Origin: Ga0077527 sp945862135
GTDB lineage: Bacteria > Pseudomonadota > Gammaproteobacteria > Burkholderiales > SG8-41
Direction: 5' to 3'
Assembly (NCBI GenBank): GCA_964203275.1
Contig: CAXNMF010000004.1
Coordinates: forward strand, 1 to 64,000
DNA length: 64,000 nt
How positions within the stretch are numbered: position 1 is the first letter of the stretch; each line of letters begins with the position of its first letter. The notes beneath the pieces are model-generated. The model made no database searches. It was not told the DNA's origin and saw nothing but the letters and a program-made list of their open reading frames with translations. The translations under genes were made by a program, and so were the position numbers. Shown here piece by piece: positions 52,966 through 60,376 of this stretch.

Positions 52966-54520
52966 ATGCATAACACCACCCGCCGCAGCTTCCTCCTCCG
53001 CAGCGCCGCCCTTTCCGCCGCACTGGCCCTGCCCGCCACCCGCATCCTCGCCCAGCCGCGATTTGCGCAGAACCCGTTCTCGCTGGGCGTCGCCTCCGGT
53101 TATCCGCAGCCCGACAGCGTGGTGCTGTGGACGCGGCTGGCGCCGGAGCCGTTGAACGGCGGCGGCATGCCGGACGCGAATGTGCCGGTGCGCTGGGAAA
53201 TTGCTGCGGATGCCAAGTTCAGCAAGATCATCGACCGCGGCGAAGCGCTGGCGACACCGCAGTTTGCGCATGCGGTGCATGTGCAGGCGAAAGGCCTCGC
53301 GCCTTCGCACTGGTACTGGTACCGCTTCATGGTCGGCGATGCAATCAGCACGGTCGGCCGCACGCGCAGCGCGCCGGCCGCCGACGATGCCCGCGGCAAA
53401 CTCAGTTTTGCGGTGGCCTCGTGCCAGCACTACGAACACGGCTTTTATGCCGCCTATCGCGACATGGCCGCGCAGGAACTGGATTTCGTGATGCATGTCG
53501 GCGATTACATCTACGAAAGTTCCTGGGGCAAGGGCAAGGTGCGCGAGCACCATATCGGCGAGCCGTACACGCTGGCGGATTACCGCAACCGTTACGCGCA
53601 GTACAGGATGGATCCGCATTTGCAGGCCGCGCACGCCGCCTGCCCCTGGCTGGTGACCTGGGACGACCACGAAGTCGACAACGATTACGCCAACGACCGT
53701 TCGCAGGACCTCGACCCGGTCGACGCCTTCCTCGCCCGCCGCGCCGCGGCCTATCAGGCTCACTACGAACACATGCCGCTGCCGCCCGGCACCTTCAGCG
53801 GCGGACCGGACATGAAGATCTACGGCACGCATGCGATGGGCAATCTGGCGCGTATCCAGCTGCTCGACATGCGCCAGTACCGCGATTACCACGTGTGTTC
53901 GCGCCCGGGCCGTGGCGGCGGCAATCAGGTCAATATCGCGGAGTGTACGGAACGCACCCAAGCCGGACGTTCGCTGCTAGGCAGCGCGCAGGAACAGTGG
54001 CTGGAACAGTCGCTGGCCGCATCACCGGCGCGCTGGAACATCATCGCCCAGACCACGCTGATGGCACAGGCGGATCGAGGGCCGGACGACACGCGCAGGT
54101 TTTATACCGACGGCTGGGACGGTTATCCGCTGGCCCGCGAGAAGCTGCTCAAGTTCATTGCCGATCGCAAGGTGCGCAATCCGGTCGGTGCTCGGCGGCG
54201 ATGTGCATCTTGCCGCGGCCTGCGATCTGAAAGTCGATTTCGACAATGAACGTTCACCGGTGGTGGCCAGCGAGTTTGTGGCGACGTCGATCTCGTCGTA
54301 CGGCCCGAGCCGCGCCCGCAATGAAACGCTGCTCGCCAAAAACCCGCATGTGAAATTCGCCAACAGCATGCGCCGCGGTTATTCGAAATACGAAGTCACA
54401 CCGCGGCGCTGGGAAACCACCTTCCGCGGCGTGATCGAGATTGCTGATCCGCAGTCGCGGGTTTTTGATGTCGGACACTACGTGGTGGAAGACGGCAAGG
54501 CGGGCGTACAACGCGGCTGA
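52966..54520 (+). pseudogene. PhoD-type alkaline phosphatase, frameshifted near its C-terminus
   Basis: A Tat signal (NTTRRSFLLRSA, ending RILAQ) precedes the PhoD N-terminal domain and metallophosphatase core: SCQHYEHGFYAAYRDM, HVGDYIYES, WDDHEVDNDYAND and LLDMRQYRDYHV. The first frame stops at 54249, but LGGDVHLAAACDLKVDFDN and the rest of the domain continue in the next frame to 54520. The break is one extra G near 54187. The intact protein would be an exported phosphodiesterase or phosphomonoesterase acting on organic phosphate. Confidence 0.85.
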
Positions 54521-54565
54521 ACACCCGGCGGAAATCTATATAACTTTTTGATTATATTGATATTT

Positions 54566-54862
54566 TTATAATCCGAGTATGCGCGCGATGTCCGCGGCAT
54601 AACGGCTGATCGTCGTGCCTTCGTAAATCGCTTCGTCCACGGTCTCGTCGAGCAGGCCGCGAATGTCATGCAGGCTGTCGCTGACCCAGTGGTGGCGCTG
54701 CACCGGTGAGTTGAGCACATTGCGCAGGGTCTCCACTTCATCGCGCAGGCGTTGCACATCTCCCGCACCACCCTGCACCTTCGCCAGATCGCGCTCCAGT
54801 TCATGGATCAGCTTTGCGGCCTGTTCGAGGTCGATGTTTTTTGTAATGTCGTTGTTGCTCAT
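54566..54862 (-). CDS. Unrecognised small coiled-coil protein
   Basis: 98 residues, with no family identified. Heptad-like pattern (LEQAAKLIHELERDLAKV, VQRLRDEVETLRNVL) suggests a coiled coil, followed by HHWVSDSLHDIRGLLDETVDEAIYEG. Cytoplasmic by composition. It begins 21 nt after the S4-domain gene and probably shares its transcript. Confidence 0.72.
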   Translation of the reverse strand: MSNNDITKNIDLEQAAKLIHELERDLAKVQGGAGDVQRLRDEVETLRNVLNSPVQRHHWVSDSLHDIRGLLDETVDEAIYEGTTISRYAADIARILGL

Positions 54863-54883
54863 GGCCCAGTTCCTTTTGCAAAT

Positions 54884-55261
54884 CTAGTGATCGCGCCAGC
54901 GGTCGAGCTGCCGCCGCTCGCGCTTGGTCGGCCGGCCGTGGATGTCCTGCGCAGGATCGGCGGCAAACTTGCGCAGTGCCGCCTGCTCTTCACGCCGGAT
55001 GCGACTGGCTTCGTCTTCAGCATACAGCGTACGCGCAACGGTTGCCGGACCACGTTTGTCGGATAGTTGTTCGACGCGGATGATCCACTCCGCATTGCCG
55101 ATCTGGATCGCCAGCTCATCACCGACGCGCAGATCCTTGGCCGGTTTGACGCGTTCGCCGTTGACCCGCACCTTGCCGCCTTCGACCGCTTGCTGCGCCA
55201 CCGAACGCGTCTTGAAAAAACGTGCGGCCCAGAGCCACTTGTCGATGCGCAAACGATCCAT
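54884..55261 (-). CDS. hslR: S4-domain RNA-binding heat-shock protein (Hsp15/HslR)
   Basis: 125 residues. MDRLRIDKWLWAARFFKTRS and VEGGKVRVNGERVKPAKDLRVGD form the S4 domain. The C-terminal basic region (PTKRERRQLDRW) is typical of Hsp15, which rescues stalled 50S-nascent-chain complexes. The upstream reading frame of the membrane protein overlaps its whole length. Confidence 0.94.
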   Translation of the reverse strand: MDRLRIDKWLWAARFFKTRSVAQQAVEGGKVRVNGERVKPAKDLRVGDELAIQIGNAEWIIRVEQLSDKRGPATVARTLYAEDEASRIRREEQAALRKFAADPAQDIHGRPTKRERRQLDRWRDH

Positions 55262-55671
55262 GGCAGCGCCAGCATCGCGTTGCGGCTCATCAGCGCCAGC
55301 CAGCCGCGGATGATGCGGTACAGAATCCACAAGCCAACAACAATCATGATCGGCACACCGATCACCATGCCGATGATGGTGGCGATCATCACGCTGGCAA
55401 TCACCACCCACAACAGCGACCACCAGAAGGTGCGGATCTGCCAGGAGAAATGCGAATCGAGGAATGTACCGCGCACGCTGTCACGTTTCACGTAATTGAT
55501 GATCACCGCAATGATCGACGGCCAGCCGCTGAGAAAGGCGGTGACGATGAAGGCGGCGCTGAACATCCCTGTCAGTACGCTGAAGGCATGCAGCGCATAG
55601 ATGATGTGTGTCAGCGTGATCAGGTCCTGCCCGGGCACTGCGGTCAGGGTCTTGCCGTCGATGTCAGTCAT
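55260..55671 (-). CDS. Small DUF4870-like membrane protein with an uncertain end
   Basis: About 137 residues that look genuine: an N-terminal helix group (HIIYALHAFSVLTGMFSAAFIVTAFLSG), SHFSWQIRTFWWSLLWVV, and VGLWILYRIIRGWLALMSRN. This resembles the DUF4870/TMEM family. The frame has no stop at its expected end but runs on to 54859 through hslR in another frame, so the stop was probably lost by an indel or the gene ends unusually. In a third frame TGATGA occurs near 55290. I list only the part outside hslR. Confidence 0.65.
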
Positions 55672-55683
55672 GCGGTTCCTTCC

Positions 55684-56073
55684 TCAAGAAAGGTCGATTG
55701 CGTGTTTTTTGTAATCTGCCAATGAAGCAAACTCCAGCGATGCCTCATGCGTCGCCCCCAGCACTACCCGCGGCGCACAGCCCGCATCGAGCGCCTCGCG
55801 CCAGCGCGGCGCACACAGGCACCAGCGGTCGCCCGGCTGGAGCCCAGGAAAACCGAACTCCGGCACCGGCGTCGACAGGTCATTGCCGCGGGCCTTGCTG
55901 AATTCAAGAAACTCCGCGGTCATCACCGCGCACACCGTATGCACGCCGGCGTCTTCCGGGCTGGTATTGCAGCAGCCGTCGCGGAAAAAACCGGTCATTG
56001 GCCGCTCACTGCAGGACTGCAGCTTTTCGCCCAGCACGTTGCGGGCAAATTCGTTTGGATCAAATCGTCGCAT
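55684..56073 (-). CDS. DUF2237 family protein
   Basis: 129 residues, with the whole family pattern visible: NVLGEKLQSCSERPMTGFFRDGCCNTSPEDAGVHTVCAVMT, FSKARGNDLSTPVPEFGFPGL and GDRWCLCAPRW. Several conserved Cys hint at a metal or redox role, but the function is unknown. Confidence 0.93.
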   Translation of the reverse strand: MRRFDPNEFARNVLGEKLQSCSERPMTGFFRDGCCNTSPEDAGVHTVCAVMTAEFLEFSKARGNDLSTPVPEFGFPGLQPGDRWCLCAPRWREALDAGCAPRVVLGATHEASLEFASLADYKKHAIDLS

Positions 56074-56123
56074 GGTTTACCTCATCATCTCGCTGGATAT
56101 CCTGACGCTGCATATGCCGGAAT

Positions 56124-57629
56124 TCACGCGTGCACATGCCGCGTCTGGCGCAACTTGCTGCGCGCGCCCGGTTGCGGTTCCGGCCGCGTACCGGTTTTCA
56201 TGAACGGCAGGCGCCCCTTGGCGCCACTCGCTTCGTAGTCGCCGACCACTGCTATTGCCACCGTCGCCGCATCGGAACCCGTCTCGACCAGGAAATCGTG
56301 CAGGTACCCGCACAATTTTTCCAGTGCAAATTCATGGGTCTTCGCGGTGCGTGCATACAGCCAGTCGGTGAACTGCATGAAACGCGCGAACGGCGAATCG
56401 GCCAGCAGCAGCGGCAAAGCACGGTGGAAACGGCCGGAGTTGCCGACCAGATCCCAGTAGCGGGCGAAGCGAACGATGCGTTGTACGTCATTAAAGCTCA
56501 TGGCGTCGGTGGCCAGCACCACATAGGGCGTATCCGGGCTGTAGCGCATCGCATGCCCGACAGTGTGGCGGTCGATCGGCGCGCCGCGCAGCCGCTTGAG
56601 AATGCCGACCTGGATTTCGTGAGGCTTCAGCGCATAGAGCCGGTCAAAACCACGGCCGAATGTGGCGAGGTCCTCACCGGGCAGTCCGGCAATCAGATCG
56701 ACATGAATCAGCGCCGGGGACTCCTCACGCAGCCAGCGCAGATTGGCCTCGGCCAGCGCATTGTCCTGCTTGCGCGAGATGCGCGCCTGCACCGCTTCAT
56801 CCCAGGTCTGGATGCCGACCTCGAAATGCAGCCGGCCCTGCGGGAAACGCAGGATCGCCGCCTTGAGTTTTTCCGGCAGGTGATCGGGGATCAACTCAAA
56901 ATGAATGAACAGGTCATCACTGAGGCGCTCAAGGAAAAAATCGAGAATCGCCAGACTTGCCGCCACTTTCAGATTGAAGGTGCGGTCAACAAAACGGAAA
57001 TGCCGCGCACCGCGGTCATACAACGCCTTCAGTTCGGCCAGAAAACGTTCCGCCTCAAACGGCCACGCCGTTTTGTCCAGCGCCGACAGGCAGAACTCGC
57101 ATTTAAAGGGGCAGCCGCGCGAGGCTTCGACATATATGAAACGCCGTGCGATGTCTTCATCGGTGTATTCGGCATAAGGCAGTGCGATCTCCGCAAGTTT
57201 GGGCTGCACACCGGCATGAATCTTCTGCTGCGGCAGCTTGCCGGCCATGATGTCGGCGCACAACTGCGGAAACGTCACATCGCCCCAGCCGGTGACCACA
57301 TAGTCGGCCAGCGCGCAGATGCGTTGCTCATCCGTCTCGTAACTGACTTCCGGTCCGCCGACAACAACGACCACTTCCGGCGCAACACGCTTGATGATGG
57401 CGATCAGCCGCGTGGTTTCCTCGACATTCCAGATGTAGACGCCGAAGCCGATCAGCTGCGGCTTGTCGGCAAGCAGGCGTTCGGCGATGTCGGCCGGTCG
57501 GTCGCCGAGCACGAACTCGCGAATCCGCGTCGCGTCGCGCAAAGGCCCCATATTGGCGCGCAGATAGCGCAGGCCGAGGGCCGCATGGACATAACGGGCG
57601 TTGATGGTGGTCAGAATGATGCCGGACAT
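56124..57629 (-). CDS. B12-binding-domain radical SAM protein
   Basis: 501 residues. The cobalamin-binding-like N-terminus (GIILTTINARYVHAALGL to VVVVVGGPEVSYE) precedes RGCPFKCEFC, the CxxxCxxC cluster site, and the TIM-barrel part (DRTFNLKVAASLAILDFFLE, HVDLIAGLPGEDLATF). A DUF4080-like C-terminal region follows. Such proteins methylate or modify unreactive carbons; the substrate is unknown. The ATG at 57629 is chosen over an upstream frame. Confidence 0.9.
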   Translation of the reverse strand: MSGIILTTINARYVHAALGLRYLRANMGPLRDATRIREFVLGDRPADIAERLLADKPQLIGFGVYIWNVEETTRLIAIIKRVAPEVVVVVGGPEVSYETDEQRICALADYVVTGWGDVTFPQLCADIMAGKLPQQKIHAGVQPKLAEIALPYAEYTDEDIARRFIYVEASRGCPFKCEFCLSALDKTAWPFEAERFLAELKALYDRGARHFRFVDRTFNLKVAASLAILDFFLERLSDDLFIHFELIPDHLPEKLKAAILRFPQGRLHFEVGIQTWDEAVQARISRKQDNALAEANLRWLREESPALIHVDLIAGLPGEDLATFGRGFDRLYALKPHEIQVGILKRLRGAPIDRHTVGHAMRYSPDTPYVVLATDAMSFNDVQRIVRFARYWDLVGNSGRFHRALPLLLADSPFARFMQFTDWLYARTAKTHEFALEKLCGYLHDFLVETGSDAATVAIAVVGDYEASGAKGRLPFMKTGTRPEPQPGARSKLRQTRHVHA

Positions 57630-57727
57630 GACGGCATTATCGCACCGGGCATGCCATGCCCCGGGCGTTTTTGATACCCTACGCCCCTTCCCAACTTTTT
57701 CTACCTTCCACACCGGATGCAAACGCC

Positions 57728-58099
57728 ATGGCCCAGAGACCCGATACCCCTGACAGCAAAATGGACGCGACGACGCTGTATCGCGAAGACATCATCACCG
57801 ACCGCAAAGTAGGCACCATCCGCCGCATGACCCCGATCACCAGCGACGGCGCCGACGACAGCGCGCGCCCGACGATCTATCTCGGCGAAGCGCAGATCAT
57901 GACCAATGCCGGCCCGCTGCCGATCAACTTCGAAATCGAAGCCGCCGGTGTAGCCGAAGCCGTCGAAAAATTCGGTGATGCCGCCAAGGAAGCGGTGGAA
58001 CGTACGGTGCGTGAACTGCAGGAACTGCGCCGCCAGCAGGCTTCATCGATTGTCGTGCCCGGCATGGGCAATCCCGGCAGCAAGATCCAGATTCCGTGA
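57728..58099 (+). CDS. Conserved betaproteobacterial hypothetical protein
   Basis: 123 residues, start at 57728 (MAQRPDTPDSKMDATTLYRE). It contains VGTIRRMTPI, IYLGEAQIMTNAGPLPINFEIEA and a helix (EKFGDAAKEAVERTVRELQELRR). Similar proteins recur in this order, with no known function. Its TGA overlaps the Nudix GTG, so translation is coupled. Confidence 0.82.
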   Translation: MAQRPDTPDSKMDATTLYREDIITDRKVGTIRRMTPITSDGADDSARPTIYLGEAQIMTNAGPLPINFEIEAAGVAEAVEKFGDAAKEAVERTVRELQELRRQQASSIVVPGMGNPGSKIQIP

Positions 58100-58524
58100 C
58101 CGCGCCCGCAACGGTTGTCCGTTCGGCCGGCGTCGTCATCGCACGGCGCCGCGGCGGCGACTGGCGCCTGCTGGTATTACGCTCGGGCAATAACTGGGAT
58201 TTCCCCAAGGGCTTGCTTGAAGAAGGCGAAAGCGCGCACGACGCCGCGCGCCGCGAAGCGACCGAAGGTACCGGCATCTCCGACCTGACTTTCGATTCCG
58301 CCGAGTCGCACAAGGAAACCATCGCCTACGGCACCGGTGAAATCGCACGCTACTACCTGGCGATCACCAACACCGCCGAAGTGACGCTGCCCATCGTGCA
58401 TGAACTCGGCCAGCCTGCTTACGATGAATGGCGCTGGGTTACTTTCGATGAATCCGAGGATGTGCTGCCGCCGCGGCTGACCGCGGTGCTGGCCTGGGCC
58501 CGAGACACCCTCGATCACTCCTGA
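58096..58524 (+). CDS. Nudix hydrolase with an altered Nudix box
   Basis: 142 residues, GTG start at 58096. The box runs from GLLEEGE to ARREATEGTGI: the spacing matches Gx5Ex7REUxEExGU, but the second Glu of EE is Gly, a residue that normally helps bind metal. The rest of the fold (RSAGVVIARRRGGDWRLLVLRS, WVTFDESEDVL) is normal. Likely substrate is a nucleotide or related diphosphate; activity may be reduced. Confidence 0.88.
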   Translation: MTAPATVVRSAGVVIARRRGGDWRLLVLRSGNNWDFPKGLLEEGESAHDAARREATEGTGISDLTFDSAESHKETIAYGTGEIARYYLAITNTAEVTLPIVHELGQPAYDEWRWVTFDESEDVLPPRLTAVLAWARDTLDHS

Positions 58525-58544
58525 TCAGCCAGTCCAAACCGCCC

Positions 58545-59171
58545 GTGCATACAGACCATCGCATCTGCTTTGTCGGCGATTCGTTTGTCCAAGGCACTGC
58601 GGATGAGACGGCACTGGGTTGGGTTGGTCGTGTTGCCGCCGCCGCGCGCCATGACGGCCACGACCTCACGCCATACAACCTCGGCGTGCGGCGCGACACC
58701 AGCGCCGACATCCGCAATCGCTGGCTTGCGGAATGCACCGCAAGAATGCAGCGCGAATGCCGCTACGGCAGCGTGTTTTCCTTCGGCGCCAATGACATGA
58801 CCGCAGAAGGCGGCGCGTTGCGTGTTTCCGTCAATGACAGCGTGGTCAATCTGACGGCCATTATCACCGGGGCCAGAAATCTCGGCGCGGTGCTGATCGT
58901 CGGACCGCTGCCGGTCAACGACGTGGAGCAGGACCGGCGGATCATCGCACTGTGTGCGCGTTATGCTGAGGCCTGTGCGGCACTGGGCGTGCCCTACCTG
59001 CCCCTCGCCCGGGAACTGACAGGTGAAGTCCGATGGCAACGTGCCGTCGCAAAAGGCGACGGCACGCATCCCGACAGCAGCGGTTACTCGATGATCGCCG
59101 ACCGGGTGCTGCAATGGCCGGCGTGGTGGTTTCCCGCGACAACCAGCAACACGGCATCAGGCTCGCACTAA
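58545..59171 (+). CDS. SGNH/GDSL hydrolase
   Basis: 208 residues. The catalytic blocks are CFVGDSFVQG (nucleophile Ser), GVRRDTSADIRNRW, SFGANDMT (Asn of block III) and KGDGTHPDSSGYSMIAD (Asp/His of block V). GTG start at 58545, 20 nt after the Nudix gene. An intracellular lipase/esterase-like enzyme by fold; no signal peptide. Confidence 0.9.
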   Translation: MHTDHRICFVGDSFVQGTADETALGWVGRVAAAARHDGHDLTPYNLGVRRDTSADIRNRWLAECTARMQRECRYGSVFSFGANDMTAEGGALRVSVNDSVVNLTAIITGARNLGAVLIVGPLPVNDVEQDRRIIALCARYAEACAALGVPYLPLARELTGEVRWQRAVAKGDGTHPDSSGYSMIADRVLQWPAWWFPATTSNTASGSH

Positions 59172-59674
59172 GTCAAAATCTGCCGTGCTGTCCCCACCGG
59201 CAACACCAGACGCAGCGGCGCATCCAGCAACGGAACAAAACCATAGTGCCGATAAAAGCTGGCAGCCTGATCGTCCTTCGCATCGACCATGATCAGGCTC
59301 ACGCCGACGTTGTTGGACACCTCGACAATCCGCCTCAACGCATCGATCACCAGCAATGACCCGAAGCCCTGACCGCGCACTGCGACCGCATTGGCCAGGC
59401 GCCCGATCAATACCAGTGGCGCCCGTCGCGGCAGCTTCCGGGCGACATCCTTAGGCAGTTTGTCGGTGTCGAGTTCAGCGACGGTTAAGCTGTAGTAGCC
59501 GAGAATCTGCTTCGGCGAATCGGCATCAACCGCGACAAATGTGCGGGAAATGCCTTTGTTGATGTGCTGGCGGGCAATGCCCCGAAGCCACTGATCGAGG
59601 ACGGTTACTCCGCAGCTGAACCCCGCGGTATCGTGACTATCTTGAAGCGCTTGAAACTGGATCCTGTTCTTCAT
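59168..59674 (-). CDS. GNAT-family toxin (TacT-like)
   Basis: 168 residues of the GNAT acetyltransferase toxin type that acetylates aminoacyl-tRNA. The acetyl-CoA loop is VAVRGQGFGSLLV, preceded by LIGRLAN; QILGYYSLTVAELD and KDDQAASFYRHYGFVPL are typical of TacT/AtaT relatives. It overlaps the antitoxin gene by 38 nt and is convergent with the SGNH gene. Confidence 0.9.
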   Translation of the reverse strand: MKNRIQFQALQDSHDTAGFSCGVTVLDQWLRGIARQHINKGISRTFVAVDADSPKQILGYYSLTVAELDTDKLPKDVARKLPRRAPLVLIGRLANAVAVRGQGFGSLLVIDALRRIVEVSNNVGVSLIMVDAKDDQAASFYRHYGFVPLLDAPLRLVLPVGTARQILT

Positions 59675-59966
59675 GCTTTACGGCCTTATTGTAGAGCCGG
59701 GCCGCCTTGCGCAGCGCCGCATTCGGCGCAGGTGGGGCGTCCAGCAAATTTGCAATAAGGGCAGCATCACGACGCGATACGTCGATCCGCGTGCAGGTTT
59801 CAATAATCGCGCGCGCTTTTTCCGAAGCAGCTTGCACGACGAACTGATTAACCGTGACACCCACCAACGCCGCCGCCTCCTCCAGCACGCTTACATGTGC
59901 CTGAGGAAGACGGGCTGTGATGCGGCCCCGCTCATCTGATGTTTTTGTTGCCATCTTGGTTGTCAT
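59637..59966 (-). CDS. DUF1778 (TacA-like) antitoxin
   Basis: 109 residues. An N-terminal ribbon-helix-helix DNA-binding part (ERGRITARLPQAHVSVLEEAAALVGVTVNQFVVQAA) and a C-terminal toxin-neutralising tail. It precedes tacT in the usual antitoxin-first order, in contrast to brnTA. Possible starts are ATG 59966 or 59954. Confidence 0.9.
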   Translation of the reverse strand: MTTKMATKTSDERGRITARLPQAHVSVLEEAAALVGVTVNQFVVQAASEKARAIIETCTRIDVSRRDAALIANLLDAPPAPNAALRKAARLYNKAVKHEEQDPVSSASR

Positions 59967-59986
59967 TGTCTTTTTGAGTATCAGCG

Positions 59987-60071
59987 TCAGTATGTTTAGC
60001 GGCGGCAGAGTCAGTGTAATTATCAGTTTCAGTGTCTATGTGTTGTCGTCAGTTTCAGTTTTAGCGTCAGT
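59987..60071. repeat. TCAGT direct-repeat array
   Basis: TCAGT at 59987, 60011, 60023, 60029, 60049, 60055 and 60067 gives spacings of 24, 12, 6, 20, 6 and 12 bp, mostly multiples of six. On the minus strand this reads AACTGA-like units lying just before tacA. Confidence 0.7.
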
Positions 60072-60162
60072 TTCAAGTTTTGTTTTACAGAATGTATTCG
60101 GCTTGTATTAAGTAATCAGATTTTCGATAGCTGTGTTTAGCAGGCAACGCATGAACTATACC

Positions 60163-60189
60163 TTTGTGGTGACAATTTGTCACCACAAA
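60163..60189. promoter_or_regulatory. Perfect 12-bp inverted repeat with a 3-nt centre
   Basis: TTTGTGGTGACA, ATT, TGTCACCACAAA. It has no T-tract, so it is not a terminator. It could be an operator for a dimeric regulator of tacAT about 200 bp downstream on the minus strand, or an mRNA hairpin. Confidence 0.6.
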
Positions 60190-60326
60190 TAACCTTGCGC
60201 TCATGGCCACCCGAAGATGTTTTATTGTATATATATTTGATTATTAATAAATTTTTATATGTGGCGTCAAAACAAATTAGCAGAATTCGAACTGTATTTA
60301 CCAATTACCGACTTAACGACCGGCAA

Positions 60327-60354
60327 AAAAAAGCGCCATCTAAGGCGCTTTTTT
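60327..60354 (-). terminator. Rho-independent terminator of the CocE-type gene
   Basis: AAAAAAGCGCC and GGCGCTTTTTT around a 6-nt loop, 23 nt past the hydrolase stop; on the minus strand the stem is followed by a T-run. Confidence 0.9.
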
Positions 60355-60376
60355 ACCGTTAGAACGATTGAACCGG

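Larger units (their letters stand above)
59967..60376. other. Regulatory-looking spacer upstream of the TacA/TacT pair
   Basis: A 410-bp gap that is AT-rich compared with the genes around it. It contains seven TCAGT pentamers between 59987 and 60071, a 27-bp hairpin palindrome at 60163-60189, a TTATTAATAAATTT-rich part near 60240 and a terminator at 60327-60354. A plus-strand ORF (59917-60111) is just the reading of these repeats. No gene is supported. Confidence 0.7.

Noticed and set aside
53127..54230. 367-residue ORF in another plus frame of phoD
   Set aside because: Arg/Gly/Ala-rich overlap reading; the PhoD frame carries the Tat signal and metal motifs.
56130..57674. 514-residue plus-strand ORF opposite the B12-radical SAM gene
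   Set aside because: No recognisable domain; the minus strand has the CxxxCxxC motif and a full domain order.
59987..60071. TCAGT array as a CRISPR
   Set aside because: Units are five or six bases with no spacers of uniform length, and no cas genes are near.
59917..60111. 64-residue hydrophobic plus-strand ORF
   Set aside because: It overlaps the tacA start and the TCAGT array; the hydrophobic look results from the repeats, and there is no ribosome site.
60163..60189. Palindrome as a terminator for the plus strand
   Set aside because: No T-tract follows, and no plus-strand gene ends there.
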